Source: Polychytrium aggregatum (Eukaryota > Chytridiomycota > Chytridiomycetes > Polychytriales). From it: 64,000 nucleotides of DNA. Of the stretch, positions 21,873-30,427 are shown one piece after another. The stretch's first letter is position 1. Every line of letters begins with the position of its first letter. The stretch covers positions 86,515 to 150,514 of the forward strand of contig NW_026516315.1 of NCBI RefSeq assembly GCF_025602895.1. Reading direction: 5' to 3'. Made by a program: the position numbers and the translations under genes. The notes beneath the pieces were generated by a model. It saw only the letters and a list, made by a program, of their open reading frames with translations. It was not told the origin of the DNA and did no database searches.

Positions 21873-24031
21873 ATGGTTATGAAGATTGTCATGCTCGGTG
21901 ACGGTGGTGTCGGCAAAACAGGTGTGTCTCGTGCTGGCCAATGCATTCTTCTGCTGCTGGCCAATCCACGCTTCTGCTGCTGGCCAATGCATCCCATAGG
22001 CTGTCGATGTCTCCCCACTTCGGTCGGCGGGCCACCTTGGATCTGGGCACTTGCTCCCGTTGGTTGTCTGGACCGACGGCCGTTGTCTTGTCCAATGGCC
22101 CAGCACAGCTGCAAATCATGTCTCTAACTCTGTGTGTTCTGTTTCTTAGCCCTCACTATCCAGGTATCGTCTTGGGCACACCGGCATTCCTTCGGCTGGC
22201 GGATTGCTGCCTCTCTCTGCTTCCGATACTAACATGCACATGCATCCTTCCATATCAACCCATCCACACACCCCCCCCTGGCCTGTCGCTGCCGCCAAAT
22301 ATCGACCTGCTGCTCATCCATTCGCCGCCGCCAATCGTCATTTCTCCGTCTCGCTGCGGATACGAAACTCTTCGACTCGCTTCTGCCTTCTCTTTTTGCG
22401 CCACCGCATACTCCACGGATGCCTCCGACTCTCCCCAAACCACGCTCCATGAACACATCGCTGGTCATTCCCAACCGAACTGGCCCGAACCGAACCGAAC
22501 CGGACCCGGCAATATCCGCATCGATCCCGACTCCCTATAGTTCTGTCGCAATGAGTTTGTTGGTATGTGTGTCTCTCAACCAAGGGCAAGGGCAGCGGCA
22601 TGTCTGGTTGGGTGTCGATCCTGGCCGCTGCGGCCGTCGGTGGTCGGTGGTCGGTGGTCGGTCGATTGGTCCCCGCGACTGCTTCAGCGGCCCATCGTAC
22701 GCAAGTCGAGTCTCCAAAAGCCTGCGCTGAGCCGCAGTGTCCTCACCAATTCATCTCTTATTCTCGGCCCCCATTGACACTCGGGTGGTTGCATTCGTCA
22801 CCGTGAACCCATTCTCGTGCTACAGAGGTAGGTCGCCGTCCGTTCAGCGCACATGCGGCAGCGTTCTCTCGTGCAAGCCCCCTCTCCTGGTCTGCATGTG
22901 CGCCCCTCGCTCTCACCCTCGTCCCTCGCACCCCAGTCCGTGATGCTCCCGCTAAGGCCTTTGTGCATATCTCTGCAGGTCTACGATCCTACCATTGAAG
23001 ACTCGTATCGAAAGCAGATTCTGGTCGACGGAAAGCCGTGCCAGCTGGAAATCCTGGACACGGCCGGACAGGAAGAGTATATTTCGTATGTGTCACACAG
23101 GCCGCATGCCCTCAATCCGCCAGCAGCGACCCGCCACCACCCGCCACCACCCGCACGGCAAAGCCGCCACCCGCAGATTGGTTCCGCTTGTGCCGATGCC
23201 GCCGAGTCTCTGCGATAGTGCTCAATCGTCCTGGGCTGCCGAGGTGCTGCAGCGACGCCTTCGATGCGCAGAGTCAACACACTGCTGACACGCTCCCGGT
23301 CCTTCCGCTGATGCACAGTCTCCGCGACCAGTGGATTCGTGATGGCGACGGATACGCCATCGTCTATTCGATCAACGACCGGAACACATTCGAGCGTATC
23401 GAAAAGTTTGCCCTCCAGATCGCCAGGGTGAAGGAGAGCGAGTACTCGAGCCTGCTGCTCATCGGAAACAAAATCGATCTGGACTCCGAGCGCCAAGTCT
23501 CGAAAGAAGAAGGTGCCGCCAAGGCCCGGCAGCTTGGTGCCGAGTTCATCGAGACCAGTGCAAAGACCTCGATCAACGTCGAAAAGTAGGTGCTGCCCAA
23601 TGCGGCCGAGGGTCTTCGAAGCATTCCTTGTGCGGCCGGCTGGCCGTTGGATATATCCGTGCATCGCTGACCAGGCGCGATTCTCTTCCGCGTGCCGACG
23701 CTGCTTCTGGTATTGCGTCTGGCATTGCTGTCGTTGTCAAACACAGGGCGTTCCATCAGGTATAGCCAGCATCCATCTGTCGCCGATCTGATACCCATCT
23801 CCCAGATCCTCGACCTCGCCGTCTCCTCGCACGTGCCCACTGTCCGCTCGCCTGCCTCGCCTGCCTCGCCTGCCTCGCCGTCTCGCTGGTCAGTCTCGCG
23901 CCCGCATGACTCATCGATATGCCTCGGCCTCTGTATAGATCATTCGCAGCTTCCGTCGATATGCAACCGGCGGAGCTACCAGCGGGGCGTCCTCAAAGAA
24001 GTCCCAGGGATGCCACTGCATCATTGTTTAG
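21873..24031 (+). CDS. Ras-family small GTPase 2 (CaaX CIIV) with a predicted 2-nt micro-exon
   Basis: Eight exons, 188 aa: 21873..21921, 22150..22163, 22541..22562, 22826..22827, 22979..23085, 23319..23585, 23747..23759, 23939..24031. Motifs: GDGGVGKT, effector loop [28 protein letters not shown]. The hypervariable tail [13 protein letters not shown] has two Lys, a candidate palmitoyl Cys, and the CaaX box CIIV followed by TAG, so it should be prenylated and possibly palmitoylated. Exons 14, 22, 267 and 13 nt long match Ras gene 1 exactly. Where gene 1 has one 109-nt exon, gene 2 needs AG (22826-22827) plus a 107-nt exon to keep frame and the canonical F-V-x-x-YDP spacing. The last exon begins IIRSFRRY, matching the final GTPase helix. 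Only the micro-exon join is unusual. Confidence 0.88.
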
Positions 24032-25193
24032 GCAACGTCCTCTGGCTCTACCCTTCGTCCCGCCTTCTCGACTGTCCTCCTGTCCAGAACCCACCAGCCT
24101 TCTCCAAACGCATGCGATTTCGCTGCTCGAGTGTCTATTTAATTGCTCGCTTCCCTTGCCATGCTCCCAGATGCTCTTGTCCTGCCTTGCCATTCTTCTG
24201 ACCCAGCAGGTCCTCCAACCGGCCTTCCCGTGTCAGATACGGCGCTCTTCCTGTAGTTCCTCCACGCACCACCTTGTCAGGCCTGTGGCCTGCCATTCCC
24301 TCATGGGCTTGCACTTTGTCACCGACACGGAACCTTTTGCTTCCACACGCTCACCAAGCAACGCCGATCCCGATAGATGCCTCCATAATATCACCCGCCC
24401 ATTGTATTATCCCGATGTCGCTGCCTCGGTCCCTTGACCGATCCCTTTCAAATGTTGGCGTCTTGCTCCCTCTTGCCGTCGGCGTCGCTGTCAGTGTCCT
24501 TGCCATCGTCGCCGGCGGCGTCGCTGCCGTCGTTGCTACTGTCCTACCCATGCCGATTTTCCTGCTATAGCTGTGCTTCCTGCGGTCTCTCTCCACATTT
24601 GTCCCCTTGTTTCCCTGTCGGTTCCTCGTTTTACTCTTTTGTCTTTGTTCTTTCTCTGACGATTGCCATCTTGCTCATCTCGCAGCCTCTCCCGCCCCCT
24701 GTTCTGTTTCCTTCCACAGTGAAGACCAACAAATCCCAACGGCCCGGAAACATTGGCGATGCAGAATTGGAGAGGAGGCAACTCAAACTGCTGCACTTGG
24801 CTCTTTGCTGCATGGGCTTTGCCTGGCCTCATACAGTACAGCCGCTCCCTCCTTTGCGGAAGGGGCAGAACAAAAATCCAAACCTGACAGAATAGAGCCA
24901 AGCCCGTTGTTGTATTGTTTGAGCACGCCCCCACTTGTCTGTTTCGCTTGCCCTTTCTCAGTCATCTCAGGGTTGAGCCCTTCTTTTTTTGCCAGTCGGT
25001 CAGTGTCCTTGGTCGGCCCTGGACCCTGTTGCATTGGTGATTTTCCTTTTGTCCTTGCATCTCCTTCCTGTGATCTGGATAACAATATCACAGTCGCATA
25101 CATGTCCAATACAACCCTCCTATCCGCCCATCCGTGAGTGAGGCCACGAATACCAATTCCGCTTGGCTTTGCGCTTCGCCAATGCCCTCCATC
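24032..25193. other. Spacer between Ras gene 2 and the retrotransposon
   Basis: About 1.2 kb without a recognisable gene. It is C/T-rich with several short open frames. It ends at the first copy of the target-site duplication. Confidence 0.55.
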
Positions 25194-25207
25194 AGCCGTT
25201 GGCTGGT
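25194..25207 (+). repeat. Target-site duplication, left copy
   Basis: AGCCGTTGGCTGGT; identical to 28203-28216. Removing the element and one copy gives a continuous empty site. Confidence 0.92.
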
Positions 25208-25209
25208 AC

Positions 25210-28098
25210 ATCCTGGTATCCAGGAACCTGGCCCGACCCCCGCCCGTCCTCCAGGTGGACTCGAAGCGAGGATACGGTGAATCAGACCACAAACCGATCT
25301 GGACCAAGATCAACATTGAACCCGAGCGATATACCAAAACGGACTGTTGGAGATGGCGGATCGGCATGATTCGATACCCCAAAGTCAAGGGAAAGTACAT
25401 ACGCGCATTCAACGCCGCCAAACTCGGATGCACCGAGCTGATGGAACAGGCTCTCACGCCCATTCAACAGGGCAGCCAGATTGCCATCAGCGAAGCCGCA
25501 GCCCAGAAGTCCATGGACGACGCGTGGAGCATCTTCAAGACCACGATCGACCTGATCGCCAGCGAGACCATCGGAAGCGCCAGCATCAGCCCTGGTCGGA
25601 TCGAGGGCACACAGGGGCCCGAAATTCGACGCCTGGAACGAGAACGGCGATGCCTGAGCAGAATGCTCGCCCAGACCCCCGAGTACGACACGGAAGAGCT
25701 GGACGACCTGCGTCGTCAGCTTCGGTCCACGAGAAAGGCCATCACCCAGCTCAAGCGCAAGAACGGCATACGGTCATGGAAGGAATCCATGGCCACCATG
25801 GACACCCAGAAGTGCTCCGAGATGACCAAGACCATCGGAGCGATGCGCACGAGGAAGGAGAGGGAAGGATCACATCTCTTTGACAACTCGGATCCGACTC
25901 TCGAGAAACTCGTGGTGCACTTTGGCAAGGTATCCTCTGCCTCGCAGGACAGCGGGACAGAGTACGACAGAAGTATAACCCCACCACCCCTGAGCACGGA
26001 GGCGACCCTCCTGCCGCCCGACAAGCGGCTCCCAGAAGTATCGCTGGAGCACATCCAAGAGACCATCGAGAAGGCACCACGCCGCAAGGCAACGGGATCC
26101 GACAAGATCAAGAGCGAAATGCTCATACCAGTCGCACCAGTGATAGCCGAGTGGCTCCGCCTGATCATCATGGCGGCGCTCAAGGCCAGTGTGGTGCCAA
26201 GCGAATGGAACAGCGTGCTGATCCACCCAGTGTACAAGCAGAAGGGATCGACCCTGGACCCGGCCATGTATCGCCCTATCGGCCTCACCCAGACCTGCAG
26301 GAAGATCGTGGAAAGGATCATGCTCCCCTTCCTGGCAGAACAGGCAGGAGACATGGACGTCGCCCAAGGCGGATTCCGAGCCAGACGAGGAACCCTTGAC
26401 CAGATCGTCGCCCTGGACACCCTGATCAAGCACCACAAGATGAACGGTGAGGAGTACTCTCTGATCTTCCTCGACATCAAAGCCGCCTACGACACAGTAT
26501 GGCGCGAGCGACTTTGGACCAAGCTCAAGCAGCGAAGAATGAACGGCATCGCCCTCGGCTTCCTCAAAGCCATGTTTGACCGGGTATCCATCCAAATGGT
26601 CAGCAAGGGCAGAAGATCCAAGCCAGTATGGCTCCAGAAAGGACTGATCCAAGGATCGGTGCTGAGCCCACTCATGTTCAGCGCCTTCATCGACGATCTA
26701 CCAAGACGTCTTCGAGATATGGGAGGCACTCCCCTCCAGGGACGCAACGGGGCCACCATCAAAGTGAACTCACTGTGGTTCGCCGATGACGGTGTCCTGA
26801 TCTGCAAACCTGGACAAGCACAACCACTCCTCAATCTGTGCGAGGCCCACAGCCGGAGAAACCGATACAGGTTCTCACCCCCAAAGTGCGAGGTCATCTT
26901 CTCAGACCACTGCACCGACAAACAAACGGGTTTGCGCCTCTATGGCCAAAACCTCCCTGAGACCAAGATCTTCAAGTACCTCGGCGCCATGATCGACGTC
27001 AATGGATTCCGCATCGACAAACAAGTCGACCGAATGGTGACCAGGACAAGAGAAGCAGCATCCAACATGGCCAAGATGGGCCTGACCCTTGGGAACCTCA
27101 CGGCTAAGACCCTAACGATTGCATACCGCACGTTCCTGCGGCCGATGATGGAATACGGCCTCGCCCTCGACGCCATCCCAAAGAACGAACAGAAGCGGCT
27201 CCACCGGACACAAACCTTCTGCCTGAACTTACTGTTCCGCACCGCTCGCACGACTTCACACGGAGCACTGCACCTCAATTGCGGATTACCCACGATGGCG
27301 ACAAGAGCCAAGGTCCTCGGCATCCAATGCCGAGCACGATGGGAAGACGTCGCCACACACGACGACAAAATGATCGCCCTCATCACCCGCTTTATCCGAT
27401 CCACGGCGATGAAGGACCAGCCATACCTTGGCAAGTCCTTCTACGAAAGCATCCAATGGAACCTGACCTGCACCCGCAAGGAGAAGAACGCCACGTTCTC
27501 GATGTCCATGGCCTTTGCCAAGGACGACGACTCGACCACGGATCGCACACAGATTCTGTCGGTCAAAACACTCATGCTGACCCACGATGCCCACACATCG
27601 TTCAAGCGAGGACAGCAGCTGACGGCTGCGTGCACACCAAGAACAAAGATGTCGGGAGTCTGGACCCAACTTGGACCAAGCATCCCACGAAGACTACACG
27701 TAGTAATGGTGTGGTGGAGACTGGGGGCATTCCCCGGGCACCCACACGGCAAGTACCGCCTCTGCAAAAAGTGCAAACGCAACGGCGAAGGCCGAATCGA
27801 ACTGAGCAGATCCCACGCACAGACGTGTGTGGATGAGGAAGACGCCTTGGACGCCCTGGTACAGGGCTATAAGGATATTTTCACTGGATGGACCGAGCCC
27901 GAGACCGAAGGTGTCGGGCCTATTGATAAATTGTTGGATATGCTGGGAGAGGTTGGCAAGCTGGAATACGAAGAACCCATCGTGGGACAGGCCTTCAACG
28001 GTCTGTGGACTGATCTGGAACAGATCTTCCATACCCTGATGTGGAGACTCGCTGGATGGCAAGCCAGGCCCGGCGACATTCCTGAGTGGGACATTTAA
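25210..28098 (+). CDS. LINE ORF2 remnant: endonuclease end, reverse transcriptase, C-terminal zinc knuckle
   Basis: Open to the stop at 28096-28098 (about 960 codons within the element). There is no native start because the 5' end is lost; the first internal ATG is near 25366. Visible order: endonuclease C-terminal motif YGESDHKPIW; about 300 aa of linker; RT with PVYKQKGSTLDPAMYRPI, GGFRARRGTLDQ, palm Asp in FLDIKAAYDTVW, QGSVLSPLMFSAFIDD, and the catalytic FADDGV box; thumb; then a Cys-His cluster CKKC...H...C. No RNase H is evident. The RT catalytic aspartates are intact, so loss of the endonuclease N-terminal region is the main defect. The clade (Tad, I, Jockey or other) cannot be assigned by eye. 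Confidence 0.9.
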   Translation: MLVSRNLARPPPVLQVDSKRGYGESDHKPIWTKINIEPERYTKTDCWRWRIGMIRYPKVKGKYIRAFNAAKLGCTELMEQALTPIQQGSQIAISEAAAQKSMDDAWSIFKTTIDLIASETIGSASISPGRIEGTQGPEIRRLERERRCLSRMLAQTPEYDTEELDDLRRQLRSTRKAITQLKRKNGIRSWKESMATMDTQKCSEMTKTIGAMRTRKEREGSHLFDNSDPTLEKLVVHFGKVSSASQDSGTEYDRSITPPPLSTEATLLPPDKRLPEVSLEHIQETIEKAPRRKATGSDKIKSEMLIPVAPVIAEWLRLIIMAALKASVVPSEWNSVLIHPVYKQKGSTLDPAMYRPIGLTQTCRKIVERIMLPFLAEQAGDMDVAQGGFRARRGTLDQIVALDTLIKHHKMNGEEYSLIFLDIKAAYDTVWRERLWTKLKQRRMNGIALGFLKAMFDRVSIQMVSKGRRSKPVWLQKGLIQGSVLSPLMFSAFIDDLPRRLRDMGGTPLQGRNGATIKVNSLWFADDGVLICKPGQAQPLLNLCEAHSRRNRYRFSPPKCEVIFSDHCTDKQTGLRLYGQNLPETKIFKYLGAMIDVNGFRIDKQVDRMVTRTREAASNMAKMGLTLGNLTAKTLTIAYRTFLRPMMEYGLALDAIPKNEQKRLHRTQTFCLNLLFRTARTTSHGALHLNCGLPTMATRAKVLGIQCRARWEDVATHDDKMIALITRFIRSTAMKDQPYLGKSFYESIQWNLTCTRKEKNATFSMSMAFAKDDDSTTDRTQILSVKTLMLTHDAHTSFKRGQQLTAACTPRTKMSGVWTQLGPSIPRRLHVVMVWWRLGAFPGHPHGKYRLCKKCKRNGEGRIELSRSHAQTCVDEEDALDALVQGYKDIFTGWTEPETEGVGPIDKLLDMLGEVGKLEYEEPIVGQAFNGLWTDLEQIFHTLMWRLAGWQARPGDIPEWDI

Positions 28099-28156
28099 AC
28101 ACTCGATGTACTCCATGAAGAGCGAGATGCCGGGGACCACGGGGTCCTGATGGCTA

Positions 28157-28184
28157 GTGCGCCGCCACGGCGGCGCACAATAAA
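28157..28184 (+). promoter_or_regulatory. 3'-end hairpin plus AATAAA of the LINE
   Basis: GTGCGCCGCC, loop AC, then GGCGGCGCAC: a perfect 10-bp stem with a 2-nt loop at 28157-28178. It abuts AATAAA (28179-28184) and the A tail. In several LINEs a 3' stem-loop is what the RT recognises; that role here is inference. Confidence 0.8.
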
Positions 28185-28202
28185 GAAAGAAAAAAAAAAA
28201 AA

Positions 28203-28216
28203 AGCCGTTGGCTGGT
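28203..28216 (+). repeat. Target-site duplication, right copy
   Basis: AGCCGTTGGCTGGT directly after the A tail of the LINE; identical to 25194-25207. Confidence 0.92.
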
Positions 28217-28820
28217 CCCTTCCAAGGCATCGCGCCCTCAACTATCGTCGCTGCCCGTTCCCACGACTTTTCTCGCATCCTGGGTGGTGCCAACCGCTCG
28301 GCCGCCGTCTCCCGCTCTTCCAGACCGAAGGAGCAAGGATCGGACCCTGATCGTCCCCGTCTCGGCTCGAGCTCCGCAGCCCGCACCACTCGGCCTTGGT
28401 TGCAGGATGCTGATATGTCGTCATGCTGTCGCCCGCGTCGTATGCTCTCCATCCCACCCACTTGCACCCGCACCCATGCCCTCGCGCTCCTGCGGTAGCC
28501 ATGCTTATCCAACGGCCATGGGAGACGAGGTTTTGGGGCGGAGGGTGGCTGGGAGAGGTCTCTTGGAACGGGACAGACATTGCGGTGGCCGCTTATGGAT
28601 ATCGACGGCGCTCGCTCGAGAACCGCTGCCATCCGCTGCATCAACCGCCCAGATAAAAGCTCTGCGCGAACTGCATGTCTCAGACGCACATGCATTTGCA
28701 GAAGCAGAAGCGGACACAAACGCAGACCCAGATGCAAATGCAGACGCACAACTGATCATATCTGGACCTGTATCGCAATTCCCTCCACTTGCATCCTCGC
28801 CAATAGCCGTTCCAAAAACA
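28217..28820. other. Upstream region of the terpene-cyclase-like gene
   Basis: No separate gene seen. It is GC-rich with C/T tracts. Near 28680-28750 a Gln/Asp/Ala-rich simple repeat (CAGAAGCAGA, CAGATGCAAATG) precedes the ATG and could be 5' UTR. Confidence 0.5.
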
Positions 28821-29931
28821 ATGAACCTCACGTGGGATCTGCTTCTACTTCTTACCGGCGGCATTTTCTGGATTGCTGCATATGCGCTGATCGTCTGGGT
28901 CTCGGTGCGGGACAAGTCCTATGGGATGCCGTTGTTTGCGCTGGGTATGATCGGTGACACACCATCCTTCTCCGCAGCCTGTGGTTCTGGTTTATATCCT
29001 TCGCTCGGTCCCTTGGTGCAGAACAAGTCGAGTCTCTTCCGACTTTGACCCGCTCGCCCACATCACGCTCTTTTGCTTCGATGCCTTGCCACACAGGCCT
29101 CAATTTTACCTGGGAGTTTTGCTACTCGGTACTCGGTCCCTACCATCTCGCCGACGGCAACATCAACCCAAACGTAGCCCTCAATGGCGTGTGGCTGGCC
29201 ATCGACATAGTGATCGGCGGCGTCACACTCTGGTGTCTCCAGCAACGCCGGATCTTGAACCCCGGCTGCACCGAGTTTGCATGTCGCCATCCAATCGCCA
29301 CACTCGCGGGTATCGTCGCCCTGGCCCTCTCGCTGAACCTGTGCTTCAAATACCAGCTCCAGAACGGCGGCTACCCAGCCACCAACTCCAACTACTCGGC
29401 CTTTGCCATCAATGCCTATGACTCGCTCGCCTTCATCTTGATGCTGCTGAACCGCGGATCGCTCCGAGGCCAGCACTGGGGGATCGCTGTCTGCAAGTTC
29501 ATGGGGACGCTTCTCTCCTCCATCGGCACTGCCAGGTTCGTGGATGCGGCAACGGAGCAAACTCGGGCAGCCGGTTCATTGATTGCTGCTGCTCTACTGG
29601 ACCACCAAGGTGTGCGTATCTATCGATGCACCGTCATGGGTCTCCACAACAGTGTTGCCACCACTTCGAGCATGGCCGTTTGTTTGACATATCAAATATG
29701 CGGTTGGCTTCCGCCCCCGTCTATCGCCACCGTTGCCGTAGATACTTTCGGTCCTACGTCATGACATGGCTCTATGTGTCGACGGCCGTGCTCGACCTGG
29801 TCTACCTCGTCATGGTGGTGAATTTCGAACCTCGTGCGGCCGAATCGCCGCCAATGTCCGCAGAGACCAAATGCGACCACCGCAATCAATCCGATTGCCG
29901 TTCCGATGATGGTCTCGGCCGTGTTGCTTGA
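28821..29931 (+). CDS. Pyr4-family integral-membrane terpene-cyclase-like protein
   Basis: Three exons, 250 aa: 28821..28944, 29097..29535, 29742..29931; phases close and the size fits the family. About seven TM helices are visible (LLLLLTGGIFWIAAYALIVW first; MTWLYVSTAVLDLVYLVMVV last). Family-type features: RDKSYGMP after TM1, then GLNFTWEF with a Glu in TM2, and an Asp in the last TM helix (TAVLDLVYL). From memory, the two acidic residues of fungal Pyr4 (one in an early and one in the last helix) are required to protonate epoxy-terpenoid substrates; both are positionally present here. No PKS, prenyltransferase or P450 gene is nearby, so it is not in an obvious biosynthetic cluster and the substrate is unknown. 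Alternative: a non-enzymatic paralogue of the fold. Confidence 0.65.
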
Positions 29932-30427
29932 TGCTGCAATCCACAGTATCGTTGGAAATACACAGCTCGCATCGAATGCTGCAGGGCGTTGCGTCTCAGT
30001 CACTGGTAGCACTGCTGTCCCATGCATCGACTTTGGATGGTCGTACCATGCTTTCGCTGGCCGTTTCCCAGGGTCCCACATCATTTGCCAACACCATTTG
30101 CCCACATTGCTCGACACACATTCCGGGGCGGATCTCGCTTCTGTCTCGCTTGCCCCTCGCTGGCTCCTCGCTTTCGAGTCTCTCTCCATCCTGTCCATCA
30201 CCATTCTCCGCCCCTCCATCTCCCTCCATCACACCTCTCCAGCACCCATCCAGATCGGCCCGATACCGACGTCCTCTGCCAGCATTCCCGCCTCTCCCTG
30301 CTCCGTCCTCAGAGACCGCTCGCCCCATTCGGACGCACGCTGTGGCGCATTACCTCGTCGCTGCGGCTCCTTTGGCTTCGTCCTCAGCATCCTGCTCGAT
30401 CCCAACCCCAGCCGTTCCTGATCGACC
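29932..30427. other. Leader/promoter region of the CEP350-like gene
   Basis: No gene. C/T-rich from about 30140 up to the ATG at 30428, with CCATC/CTCCATC runs. Confidence 0.55.

Larger units (their letters stand above)
25194..28216 (+). mobile_element. 5'-truncated non-LTR (LINE) retrotransposon with target-site duplication
   Basis: The element proper spans about 25208-28202. It is bracketed by identical 14-bp copies of AGCCGTTGGCTGGT at 25194-25207 and 28203-28216, the duplication expected from target-primed reverse transcription. The 3' end has a hairpin (28157-28178), AATAAA (28179-28184) and an A-rich tail. The 5' end is truncated: only the last part of an APE-type endonuclease (SDHKPIW) remains. 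The rest is one open frame, which suggests a fairly recent insertion. It lies about 600 bp upstream of the terpene-cyclase-like gene. Confidence 0.93.
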
